The position numbers were made by a program, and so were the translations under genes. The notes beneath the pieces were generated by a model. It did no database searches. It saw only the letters and a list, made by a program, of their open reading frames with translations, and was not told the DNA's origin. From contig OZ024931.1 in NCBI GenBank assembly GCA_964017235.1, positions 102,380,221 to 102,444,220 of the forward strand: a stretch of DNA of 64,000 bases, read 5' to 3'. Of the stretch, positions 53,639 to 63,334 are shown piece by piece (the first letter of the stretch is position 1; each line of letters begins with the position of its first letter). Source of the stretch: Sabellastarte sp. h YS-2021 (Eukaryota > Annelida > Polychaeta > Sabellida > Sabellidae).

Positions 53639-55625
53639 ATGGATGATAACGGTTTTTCATTCGAGAAGTAGCAGGGGTAGGGTGGTTCTTGCTGTCATAC
53701 AAAGCAATTTCTTCTTCAGCCTTCTTGACCACAGATTCCGCAAACAACGTGGAGATATGAAGAGGGCCTGTTCTCAAGGCTGCAAACGTATCAGGTTTTA
53801 CTCCATTCTTTAAATGGCTGAGATAAGAATCCCTGCGGGTCAAGGTGATATTTCCCATGGTCAGGAAAACAAAATCAGTTAAATGTTCCATGGCCTTCGC
53901 GGCCGCCTGTGTGATGTTAGAATTAAAGTCCATGAGGAATTGAAGTTCCTCAGCAGCTTCAGTGAGTTTGTTAGATACATTTCCCTTGTACTCGCTTTTG
54001 ATAACCTTCAACTGGGCATTCATGTCTCCTTGAACTTTAAACAAACACCTATTGAAACTTGCGGACTGGTTACACACTACTGAGGCCTCTCTGGCCGACC
54101 TTTCCCAACGACGCAGGGCATCTTGAGAGATCCTACGGGAAGCCGGAGGGGTAGCTGCTAAGACTGCCTTTCTTGATATCCGTCCAAAACTATTGTTCAA
54201 TTTGGAAGGTCCTGTGTTCCAGCTAGTAACAGTCGCCGGATCCAGTTGTTGATCTGAGTACAGGCCATACCACTTGGTCTGAGGCTTAGGTGGTCTGAGG
54301 AAATGATCTATAGGGAGGCTGCCTGCTTCTGTAGTTCTAGATGGATATCCCTCCGTCATGGTGAGATTGAGTTTAGCTAGTTTGCGACAGAGATAATCTT
54401 CTGTAGGCATTTGTACTGAAATTTTGCTGGGGACCGGGGCTTTGGGCCCGGCAAACGGGTTGTCATCAGACGGATTTGTACTGTCTACGTCGGGAATATG
54501 TGACCACCCCATAAATGAGCGTATACCACTCATAGTTTCTCTATACGTCTGCTCTTCAGATGTTGGAAGTTCTTGTTTAAATTCTTGGTCGTCGGAGAAT
54601 TCAACCTCCTCTGCAAAGAGTTCAACCGGAGGGGTATCAGAGATTTGACTGTCAGAGTCTGAATCCAAGCTGGAAATACTATCCTTCCCGCTCTTCTGAA
54701 GGGTTGGAGAGGCAAAGTCGGCAGGAGGTCGGTCGGAGGTGTGAAGGCCAGTGACCGGCTGCTTAGAACTTCCAGAAGTGACACTAGTATGTCGGTGAAC
54801 ATTAGTACCAGGCTTACCGGTCGACTGATGCTTCTGAGAAGCGTTGTCTGGACCAGTGCGCCCTTGAGAGGTACTCATAGATCTTAGCTTACCAGCCGAC
54901 TTTTGCTGTGAAGCAACCTTGTCTGGGCCAGTGCGCTCAGAAGAAGAAGATCTATGGAGAGAGGAGTCTTTAGTAAGCTTACCGGCCGAAGGCTGTGAGA
55001 CAGCACCAGAGTCTGGGCCAGTGCGCTGAGAGTCTACTGAAGAGTTAGCTGGTTGAAAGAAGGGTTCAGAGTCCCGTGTCACCGTGGCAGGTGGAGAGTG
55101 AGAAGGAGCTACTCTAACATCAGAAGAAAAGGTAGGTTCTATAGATTTTGCTACCAAAAGTGCTTCTAACCTATTAAAACGTTCTGCCCATTTGTCCTCT
55201 AAGGCCGTGAACTTTTCCTCCGTGGTAGATGAAGGTGTTGTAGATGATAACTTTTTGGATTTAGTAGGAAGCTTTTCCTTTTTAACCTTCTTCTCTGGGG
55301 GAGGAGGGGACTTGTCAGCACTAGGACCACTCACAACCCCAATAACTGAAACGCTGGTGGGATCTACAAGCTCTTCTGAGGCTTGGGAACTTTCAGCACG
55401 TTTTGCCTCCCGTTTTTCCTTTTTGATTTTGTAAGAGGGTGTTGAGATTTGGGCACGTTGTTCCGGGGTGAAAGAATTACACAGAGTACAATCCACAGAG
55501 TCTTTGTCTTTAACACAAGGCTCCTCGCCTTTACCTTTCTCCCTGCAACGTGCGCAGAAGGCATGTCCATCAAATATGGCCATTGCGTGCCCACAACTTC
55601 CCCTCTTCTGGCCAGGTGAAGACAT
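53484..55625 (-). CDS. DIRS ORF1, gag-like protein
   Basis: 713 residues, ATG at 55625 on the minus strand. The N-terminal 55 residues have a Cys/His cluster (CGHAMAIFDGHAFCARC, then CVKD and CTLC) that looks like a zinc-binding module. A long Ser/Thr/Pro/Gly-rich, low-complexity stretch with repeated RTGPD words follows (about 60-330). Then comes a conserved helical region with SYRE-type RETMSGIRSFMGW, DHFLRPPKPQTKWYG, VVCNQSASFNRCLF and a basic Arg/Gly/Ser tail. The conserved parts also appear in the relic at 5.2-6.6 kb, which supports real coding function. Role: particle or RNA-binding protein, by position and analogy with DIRS ORF1. It overlaps the RT ORF by about 155 nt. Confidence 0.85.
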   Translation of the reverse strand: MSSPGQKRGSCGHAMAIFDGHAFCARCREKGKGEEPCVKDKDSVDCTLCNSFTPEQRAQISTPSYKIKKEKREAKRAESSQASEELVDPTSVSVIGVVSGPSADKSPPPPEKKVKKEKLPTKSKKLSSTTPSSTTEEKFTALEDKWAERFNRLEALLVAKSIEPTFSSDVRVAPSHSPPATVTRDSEPFFQPANSSVDSQRTGPDSGAVSQPSAGKLTKDSSLHRSSSSERTGPDKVASQQKSAGKLRSMSTSQGRTGPDNASQKHQSTGKPGTNVHRHTSVTSGSSKQPVTGLHTSDRPPADFASPTLQKSGKDSISSLDSDSDSQISDTPPVELFAEEVEFSDDQEFKQELPTSEEQTYRETMSGIRSFMGWSHIPDVDSTNPSDDNPFAGPKAPVPSKISVQMPTEDYLCRKLAKLNLTMTEGYPSRTTEAGSLPIDHFLRPPKPQTKWYGLYSDQQLDPATVTSWNTGPSKLNNSFGRISRKAVLAATPPASRRISQDALRRWERSAREASVVCNQSASFNRCLFKVQGDMNAQLKVIKSEYKGNVSNKLTEAAEELQFLMDFNSNITQAAAKAMEHLTDFVFLTMGNITLTRRDSYLSHLKNGVKPDTFAALRTGPLHISTLFAESVVKKAEEEIALYDSKNHPTPATSRMKNRYHPYERSDRKQEGRSEGKQDRPAWKNINRRQFKRGRGKASNFSSRPARGQQQYK

Positions 55626-55732
55626 AATGTGATAGAAGCACTAAGAATGATAATAAGGTATAATCCAACTAAATATTCACAATAAAACACAAATTATTTC
55701 AAAAATCTGGCAGAGAAATTTTTCCACTGTGC

Positions 55733-55950
55733 ACTGGTTCGCGCCAAACGAAAAAGATGCCATGACGTCACGCTGTCTAGACAAGAGGAAGTACAACACG
55801 CCATCTGGCGAGTGCACAGGTGCTACGGACCGACCTGCCGGTGGAGACACAGGACGTCTTTTTCTGACGTTTGGCGGGCCGGTCTGCGCCGACCGGATAA
55901 GCTATTGTCCATTGGATAGGATGTATTAACGCAATAAAAATATTTTTTTA
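55733..55950 (+). mobile_element. DIRS terminal repeat block, copy 3 (5' end of the intact element)
   Basis: About 110 bp upstream of ORF1. Landmarks CGCCAAACGAAAAAGATGCC, CACGCTGTCTAGACAAG, GGCGAGTGCACA, TTTCTGACGTTTGGCGGGCC, CTATTGTCCATTGGATAGG, then the ATGTATTAACGCAATAAAA arm. The CCAAACG and CGTTTGG ends are complementary, so the block can fold back. Confidence 0.8.
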
Positions 55951-56560
55951 AGTTATCGCGTCTGAAAGGAAATCTGTGCGGCGGCGGTGTGACCGTACTG
56001 AATCCTAAGTATCCCCAACTTTTGTCCATGGGTACAATAAATATAAGCACTCCTGCAGCAGCGTGATAAGGGTAGAAATAAAACATTACATCTTATTGAT
56101 AGAATTATTAATTACCTTCACAATGAAGACAGATGTGACAATCTGCCAGTTTCTGAGCAACATCTGTCAGGCTCTCCATAGTGAAAATGGGTGGGGTTTC
56201 TGAAAGATATTTTGTTGTTAGCCTCTAGCTGTCTGAGAAATCACCTGGACATCGGCAGAAACTGCAGTCAACAACAACACAAACCCTGTAAATAAAGTCA
56301 GAGAAAATTTCAGTTTGAATAAATATGGAGAACAGAAATTCAGTTCTTTCTGAATTTAAATACTATTACAAGTGAAGCTACAATAAAATCTTGCCAACTG
56401 CTAAACATTTACCAAGTACACTGAAAATGCGTCATACAAAATTTCAAGTCATTTTTGAGTTACTGTCTGGAAATGAAAAATTTAAATTCAATACAACTGC
56501 TTAAGTTGAAAGTTAAGGTAATCCAGAGGCACCATGTGATCTGGACTTGCTCAACAAAAG
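55951..56560. other. No gene seen
   Basis: Starts with 'gttatcgcgtctgaaagg', shared with 43.13 kb. Otherwise AT-rich without coding signal. Confidence 0.45.
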
Positions 56561-56574
56561 TATTTACAATTTTG

Positions 56575-56840
56575 ATTTTCGGCTTAAATCCAAGATAGCT
56601 ACCAAACGTGGTGAAAATTGAAGTTTTCATCTTTTGCACAGGATACCCTTAGACTACCCAGTGTCAAAAATTTGCTTGAAAGGGCTTTATAAGATATTTA
56701 CATTTTTTTATTTTTCGCTAAAATCCAAGATGGCTGCCAAAAGTAGCGAAAATTGAAATTTTACTATTTTCAATATGACACCCTTCAACTACCCTGCAGG
56801 TCAAAAATTCGCTCAAAATGGCTCGATCTCAGTATGGTTC
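56575..56840 (+). repeat. ~135-bp tandem repeat, two units
   Basis: TAAATCCAAGATAGCTACCAA at 56584 recurs as TAAAATCCAAGATGGCTGCCA near 56722; both are followed by 'gaaaattgaa' and an 'actaccc' segment. Divergent. Confidence 0.65.
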
Positions 56841-57280
56841 TAATGCTGTAAAGACGACAATAAATTGTCACGGATGACTTTGTCTCAACAACGAGCACAA
56901 GGAAACTCTTAAAAACTTGCCACAAAATGCTGGGAAGTGTCTCGTTTTAATATTGGAGAGGCCACTATATATGTAAGTAACACAATACATATACATCAGA
57001 TGAAAATAAGATTCAAATTCATATATATTTCAGCTTATTTTAAAAACTTTGAGATCACTTCAAAACACGCCTGCACACTACACAGGCCAAACGAAAAAGA
57101 TGCTATGATGTCACACTGTCTAGTAAAGAAGGACGTACAAGGCGCCACCTTGCGGATACACACTACTCGACCGGTCCTGCCTGTGGATAACACAGGACCT
57201 CTTCTTTTTCTGGCGTTTGGCGGGACGGGTTGGCGATGACCGGTATACCAATTGTCCATGGGGTAAGAAGTACTATTAAC

Positions 57281-57669
57281 TAGGGCTGTGACGGGTACAA
57301 AAAACGGCATCGAGTACTCGCCCTCTGACAACCGGCCCGAATTCGAGTAACTGCGAGATTTAGTATCTACCATTAGAAGTCTTCTGTAAACAAACAGTCG
57401 GTTCCGGAAATGAAACTTTTGAAGAAAAACATCTTCTATTTGACCATATATTATAGAATATCGAGTAAATTGTATGTTTTCAAGCGAAAATAACAACTTT
57501 AATTGACATTATGTGATGGAAATGCTGAAATGTTGCATATTTTACACAAGCGTTTGATTACGTGGGCGATAATACAATACCTCGCGAGTAACAGAGTTTT
57601 TAAAATGGACTCGAGTACAAGCCAAGACCGCCTCGTACACCGAGGCTCGAGTACTCGTTCGCAGCCCTA
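57281..57669. mobile_element. hAT-type MITE 1 (389 bp, 8-bp TSD)
   Basis: Flanked by a perfect 8-bp duplication CTATTAAC (57273-57280 and 57670-57677). Ends TAGGGCTGTGACGGGTAC and GTACTCGTTCGCAGCCCTA, an imperfect inverted repeat. Subterminal CGAGTACTCG motifs occur. No coding capacity, hence non-autonomous. Confidence 0.88.
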
Positions 57670-57709
57670 CTATTAACACAATAAAAAGGTTATTTCATTG
57701 TGTTAATAC

Positions 57710-58079
57710 TAGGGGTGCAACGGTACCAGATTTTCTAGTCCGGGATTCCACCAATGCAAAACCGTCCCGATTCCGGGATACCAAAAACGTTTTGAGTTTT
57801 AGCATTTCCCCAATAGAATAGACCTACAAACAGGAAGTGATTTTCCGTAATCCAAAACATGGCAGTTTTTCTCAAAGAAATCGCTATAAATGCATTAAAA
57901 TCTTATGAAATATGAGGTAATAGTTCATAATTTCTTCAGATTCAGGTTTGGCATTTAATATTTTACCTTTCTTAATAATTATATAAGCTGACATTCGAGA
58001 TTTCGGTTGTGAAAGTGGTCACGGTATTTCAGTAAACATGTCTCGATACAGGTATACTGCCACTACCGACTCACCCCTA
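57710..58079. mobile_element. hAT-type MITE 2 (370 bp, 8-bp TSD)
   Basis: Perfect 8-bp duplication GTTAATAC (57702-57709 and 58080-58087). Ends TAGGGGTGCAACGGTACC and TACCGACTCACCCCTA. Internal 'aacatggcagtttttctca' is shared with MITE 3. Confidence 0.88.
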
Positions 58080-58325
58080 GTTAATACATCCTATTCAATG
58101 GACAAAATTGCTTTACTTCATTAATGACACCTGTGTATACAGAACATATTCCAGAACAGACCTGTACAGCTTGTCAAGACAATGAAAGAGTAGATATCAC
58201 AGTCGTCAAATGCACTATAGTCGATGTTACCATCCTGCAAATCTCTCGAATATGTTTAAGATTTTCATAACAAAAATCAATTAAATTCTATAATTATAAA
58301 AGCAGGGAATGTTTAGAATTACAAC

Positions 58326-58814
58326 TAGGGATGGGTCGGTATGAAAAATATGTACATCGGGAGGTCGGCAATGCAAAAACGTACTGATTCCAGGATTCTG
58401 TGTTTTAGTAAACCCCAAACAAACATGGACGTTTCCTCTTCACGACATCACAATAAAAGTGATCAAATGTGCGAAATACTAGATAAAAGCTTATAATTTC
58501 TTCAGATTTCTTGTTTGTTCCCAATATTTTAAGTTTCCCTTCCATTATATGAGCTGACAAGCGAAATTGAGGTTATAAACTGTCGTAACCTAAACATGGC
58601 AGCTCTGCTCAACGTAATCGATAGTACTGTATAGTCTGCAAATGCATGAAAATTGGGGAGAAAAGCTTATAATTTCTTCAGATTTTGTGTATGTTTCTAA
58701 TATTTTAACTCTTCCTTCCATTATATGTGTTAACAAGCGAAGTGGCGGTTGTAAAATCTCATCACAGTATTTCAGTAAAATGCTCTCGATACTGGAACTA
58801 CCGACCCATCCCTA
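58326..58814. mobile_element. hAT-type MITE 3 (489 bp) with internal duplication
   Basis: Ends TAGGGATGGGTCGGTA and TACCGACCCATCCCTA, an almost perfect inverted repeat. The flanking 8-mers ATTACAAC and ATTATGCC match only partly, so the target duplication has decayed. An internal segment with CTTATAATTTCTTCAGATTT recurs about 180 bp downstream, making it longer than MITE 2, to which it is related. Confidence 0.8.
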
Positions 58815-59842
58815 ATTATGCCTGAAATATACGACAAATTAACGAAGGGATACTTGAAAAACAGTCATATTTTGAAATATTTTCTTAAACGCGAAACATA
58901 GCATTTACAAAAAGTTGGTATGAATACTTGTGCAATGTGTGCACCAAGTGATATGAACACCTATCCAATGCGTGATTTGCAGGCTTGTTTTAGGGGGTTT
59001 AAGTACATATTTTGTCAACATACAAGGGTTTCTGACTGAAAAAACAACAACATTGGATTTAATAATAAAACCTAATAATCAATGTTAATTTAACAAAAAG
59101 TAACTTTTTTAGGTATTTTTATTTTATTTTTTTTTTGAAAAGGACTTAATAGCCACTTTTTGTCAAGTTAGCCATTATTATCAATTTGAATCGAAAAATT
59201 CAGTGTTTTTTCCTTCAAAAGGTTGCATACCGGTATTTTGACAAAATGTGTGCTGTAACCCTCCAAAACAAGGCTACAAATCATGCATTGTACAAGTATT
59301 CATCACATTTTGATCACACATTGAACAAGTATTCTTAAAACCTTTTTGAAAATGCTATAATTCGAATACAACAAAATATTTTAAAATGTGGTTGCTTGTC
59401 ATGTATTCCTTCATTAATTTATTGTATATTTCAGGACTTGCCACTATATAACATTTACCACCCCTAAAATTATGGAATTTAATCGATTTTTTGTTATATA
59501 CTGATTTTTTGTCTTAAACATATTTGTGAGAGTTGCCGGAAGTGCACATTTCTGTCAGTGTCGATTGGCGACTGTGGATATGAAAACGATTAAGTTCTTT
59601 GATTTTACCAGGTGAGCTATCTGCAGTGTATTTAGATTTTGACTAATTTTGACTGAATATTTCAGTTTTTCTTTTGGGAATGATATAGTACATGTTATTA
59701 CTGATACTTTCCAATTTCTCATTTAACATTTTCGATCCATGGCATCGTGGATTTAAGAATTATTATATTTACACGGCATCGTGAAGTTAATGACACGCTT
59801 AAATAAACGGCCCCAATATAGAAAGAATTATGTATAACCATT
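58815..59842. other. No gene; AT-rich
   Basis: 59590-59740 contains a segment (AGGTGAGC, 'tgcagtgtatttag', 'tactgatactttcca', 'ttaacattttc') that recurs at about 62145-62260 inside element A below. No coding region. Confidence 0.5.
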
Positions 59843-60365
59843 CTAACATGACACAGCTGTGTCCGCGAATCTGATTGGCTAAGACACAAAAAATTCCTTC
59901 GTAAAACCCTGCATAACCTTATAGATTCTATATTATCGCTCACAATGCTGCTCCACAAAAAGAAAACTTGAAGTAACAGCCTGGATTCTTTTCATTAAAT
60001 AGACAAATAATGGTAAATACGATATTCAGGGATTCTTACATTTGAACATAGAATATACTGCTTCCCTGCATAAGTTGGCCGCAGTCATAAGTTGGCCACC
60101 CTCACCACAGCTTCACAGGGCTTTAACATGAGTGGCCTACTACAGTCTGAAACCATGTATTATTGTTAAACTTATTATATGCAACAGTTTTCATTGGTGT
60201 ACAATAACCTATTTGTATTTCTGGAGCCTGTAGATGAGCCGCGGCCAACTAATGACTGCGGCCAACTTATGCAGGGAAGCAGTACTGATATAAATGTGCT
60301 GAAGTTTAAAGACGTTTTTTATTTATTAGCCAATTAGAATCGCGGACACATCCATGTCATGTCAG
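59843..60365. mobile_element. Terminal-inverted-repeat element with ~40-bp TIR
   Basis: Left CTAACATGACACAGCTGTGT continuing to CCGCGAATCTGATTGGCTAA; right end is the complement (TTAGCCAATTAGAATCGCGG ... CATGTCAG). The same TIR start is found at about 40618. It carries the nested element C (60056-60287), and MITE 4 is inserted at its right end. Confidence 0.75.
60056..60287. mobile_element. CAGTACTG-tipped foldback element C (~230 bp)
   Basis: Right tip CAGTACTGCTTCCCTG on the minus strand; the left tip reads TACTGCTTCCCTG. Each TIR holds CATAAGTTGGCCGCAGT followed directly by a second CATAAGTTGGCC (or CATTAGTTGGCC), a 17-bp period. Loop of about 130 bp. Confidence 0.8.
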
Positions 60366-60839
60366 TAGTGGTGTCATCGTCTGGGTATATGAGGTTTCGA
60401 TACCGTGAACAAAACTGTGAGCGATATCGCGGTGTCATCGTTTCACAAATCAAACCTAAATTTGCTCTTTAAATAATGTGCATTGACAACTAATACTGAA
60501 ATAAAATAGATTTTATGTTTCATTTGTGCTGTCAGTTGTTAAAATGGTGGATATTTGAAGCAATAAAAAGTAAACAAAACTTACGTTTTTTTCACTTCCG
60601 GTAGGAAGTGGAAAGGGTCATCACCATAGTTACATCACAAATCAAAACAAAACCGCATAAAAGTAGAAATTAGATGAATATTTCACCATAGTTTTATTAA
60701 ATCCCTTCGAAAATAAGCTAAAGTTAATGGTTGAATATGTTTATGAGATGTATCGTGGATGATCATTAATCCTCGATTATCGTCCATCTTTTTTATCACT
60801 GGTGAATCTGCGATATCGCCGCTCGTGATGACACCACTA
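60366..60839. mobile_element. hAT-type MITE 4 (474 bp, 8-bp TSD)
   Basis: Perfect 8-bp duplication CATGTCAG (60358-60365 and 60840-60847). Ends TAGTGGTGTCATCG and CGTGATGACACCACTA. Contains GCGATATCGC motifs near both ends. Confidence 0.9.
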
Positions 60840-60847
60840 CATGTCAG

Positions 60848-61124
60848 AATTGGATATACATATCGTGGATTTATGTTGCGTTCAAAAGTAGGTTGTGAGC
60901 CCGTACACACGACCTGTGAGTTGGTACCTACCAGTGGAAAGTTTTGACCGTCCTTAACAATCCACCGCCTGTGTGTTTATGTGTGGATGTAAACAAATCA
61001 TAAAGAGAAAGAAATAAAAGAAATCACAATATTTCGTTATCCACCATGCAAAAGATATACATTTTATTTGGCTGTGAGGTCGTGTTTACGACCGGTAAGA
61101 ACGCTGCATTAATGTTTACCCTTT
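60848..61124. other. No gene seen
   Basis: Short interval between MITEs 4 and 5, with GTTTACGACCGGTAAG-like words and no coding signal. Confidence 0.4.
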
Positions 61125-61132
61125 GTGCACGG

Positions 61133-61508
61133 TAGTGCTGGTATCGAATGATAATATGCACATCGATATCAAACCATATTTTTGCCTTGCGTATCGATCG
61201 ATATTGAAATATCGGGGTATTAGATGCTTTCTTGGGGGAGACCTTCCAAACTCTTTTGCGAGGTTTAGTATTTCCCGAAACATAAACAAATATGGCATTT
61301 CCGGTTTAGCGGTAAGTGAAATATGACAAAAATAGTAGGATAACCAATATATTCTTCAAATATTGTCCTTTATTTGAATGAAAAAAATGATATTTGTACC
61401 TGTTAAGTGGTATGTTTCGATATTGATATTATACTCTACATTATTGATATCGGCAAATGTAGCGTGAATCGATAAATATTTCAATATCGATAAACAATAC
61501 CAGCACTA
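61133..61508. mobile_element. hAT-type MITE 5 (376 bp, 8-bp TSD)
   Basis: Perfect 8-bp duplication GTGCACGG (61125-61132 and 61509-61516). Ends TAGTGCTGGTATCG and CAATACCAGCACTA. Subterminal ATCGATAT-type words. Confidence 0.9.
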
Positions 61509-61709
61509 GTGCACGGGGCCGTGGAAGTAAGGTAAATATTAGAGTCACGGCGCCGTGTATCTAAGCTCTTCGTAACATTTTCACAGAATAAAAGAAAGTA
61601 TGACTAGTCTGTCATTTTTAAGTAATATTGCCGTTGGTAAAATTAGCCGTGCACTATTTTACCGATGATAGGCACTGTGTTACCAAAAACATTGATCTCG
61701 AATAACCAC

Positions 61710-62560
61710 AGTACTGCCTTGCTACCAATTATCACCGGGTACCAATTATCGCCAGACAGAATTCAAATGGACATAACTTCACCAAAGTAGCATCCCAAGT
61801 CTAGCAAATAAGGTAAACCTATTTCCAAAGTGAATGGAACAAATACACAACATAAAGCTTTCAAAATATATAACCATAGCTAAAATACGAACATTTTATT
61901 TTCACTGTGGCTATTTTACCGACAGTCAGCAGAATAAGGTTCAGGCTATTTTACTGACTGTAATCACTGTATTAATAATATGTATGATGTTTACCGTATA
62001 CACACTGGGGACTTTATGTTACTACATGTACCGGTAACTGATGTTTTGGGTGAACAGCTTGTAGAACTTCAGTAGAACTGATCACACCCACTCAGAAAAT
62101 AAAAGGGTGAGCATGAATATGACTTTTAAGTTCTCTAATTCTAATAGGTGAGCAGCTGTTTGCAGTGTATTTAGCTTTTGACTGTTTCCATTTGTTCTTT
62201 GTGTACAATAGTGTTATTATGTACTGATACTTTCCATTTCACCCCTTAACATTTTCACAAAATCAAAATAATTTAGCTACCACTTTCCCTACATTTCTCT
62301 AACAAAGTTATCACTAAAATGCATAATATTCACCATAATAAAATTGATTATGTGTAAAACAGAATTTTATACACTGATAAATTAATCAACCCTATGTAAA
62401 ACCCTATTTTTAATAATATAAGTAGTCAGAGATACAGTCAGAACCTGATTCTGCTGACCGTCAGTAAAATAAGCCATGGTCTATTTTACCGACGGCTGTC
62501 GGCAGAATAGCCACTGTGTTTTATTTTCGGGTGGCGATAATTGGTAGCAAGGCAGTACTG
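61710..62560. mobile_element. CAGTACTG-tipped TIR element A (851 bp)
   Basis: Left CAGTACTGCCTTGCTACCAA and right TTGGTAGCAAGGCAGTACTG are exact complements, extending through AATTATC. The left TIR has TACCAATTATCACCGGG then TACCAATTATCGCC (17-bp period); the right end keeps one copy. The interior has repeated TATTTTACCGAC and GTCAGYAGAATA words and a segment shared with 59.6 kb. No coding capacity. Confidence 0.85.
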
Positions 62561-63267
62561 CTCAGCTACCCTAGTTCGTCGCCTACCCAAGTTCGTCACT
62601 TGCATTTTTTGACAATTTTAAAACCTTATCACAATCATCTTTCCCTGTGCATCATCGTTATTAGTATTTGTTTCATTTGTTATTGTATCAATATTGCATG
62701 TCCTTAACAGTTTTTAAGGCAGGTGACGAACTAGACCGAGTTTCTGTCCCATCGCCAATTGTTATTGATATGTTGAGGGACACAATGGCGAGGGACAGAG
62801 TTCCCATGTACTTGTTTTCTGTGTAAATCTCAAACTATGGGAAATTATTTCATTTACTTTAAAAAGTAATTATTATGTCCAAGTCGCTGTATCCGGTTTA
62901 CATTACATATGCTGTTTAACTAAACTGCTTTTACAAGCAAAAAATTTCTTTTATAGATAACTATGCACTATTGACGGTTTGTTTACATTTTAAAACAGGT
63001 TGATATACATGCATGCCAGTTTGTTTAGCATTTAAATATTAGTGAACGGCACATAAATATAAAAAAATAATTCAAATAACACTTTATACTTGTTGTAATA
63101 TGTCTAGAAATATGCCGTTCAAAATTTACACAGAAAACAGGTACATGTGAGCTCTGTCCCTCGCCATTGTGTCCATCAGTACATCAATAGCAATTGGCGA
63201 CGGGACGGAAACTCGGTCTAGTGACGAACTTGGGTAGGCGACGAACTTGGGTAGGTGAGCAGTACTG
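62553..63267. mobile_element. CAGTACTG-tipped TIR element B (715 bp)
   Basis: Both ends read CAGTACTGCTCA[GC]CTACCC inwards and carry the 17-bp-period pair CTACCCAAGTTCGTCGC / CTACCCAAGTTCGTCAC. The TIR continues interrupted: 62721-62826 complements 63120-63220 (TGTCCCTCGCCATTGTGTCC region). Its left tip overlaps the right tip of element A by the 8 bp CAGTACTG. The short frame 62516-62707 is not supported as a gene. Confidence 0.85.
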
Positions 63268-63271
63268 TGAC

Positions 63272-63325
63272 TAGAGGTGGTTACCTCTACACGCAAGTAA
63301 AGTAGAGCCGAGGTAACCACGTCTA
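63272..63325. mobile_element. Tiny 54-bp hairpin MITE with 9-bp flanking duplication
   Basis: Ends TAGAGGTGGTTACCTC and GAGGTAACCACGTCTA, flanked by TACTGTGAC at 63263-63271 and 63326-63334. It sits immediately beyond the right tip of element B. Confidence 0.75.
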
Positions 63326-63334
63326 TACTGTGAC

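Larger units (their letters stand above)
57080..58120 (+). mobile_element. DIRS terminal repeat block, copy 4, split by two hAT-type MITEs
   Basis: 57085-57280 matches the terminal block (CCAAACGAAAAAGATGC, CACACTGTCTAGTAAAG, TTTGGCGGGACGG, TTGTCCATGGGG). Its palindromic part continues at 57678-57709 and 58088-58120. Removing the two MITEs leaves arms ACTATTAACACAATAAAA and GTTAATACATCC ... CAATGGACAA, the inverted pair seen at 4.33-4.39 kb. No DIRS coding sequence is attached, so this is a solo terminus. Confidence 0.75.

Noticed and set aside
57035..57496. 153-residue minus-strand ORF as a gene
   Set aside because: It spans a DIRS terminal block and the start of MITE 1, so it is a composite of unrelated repeats.
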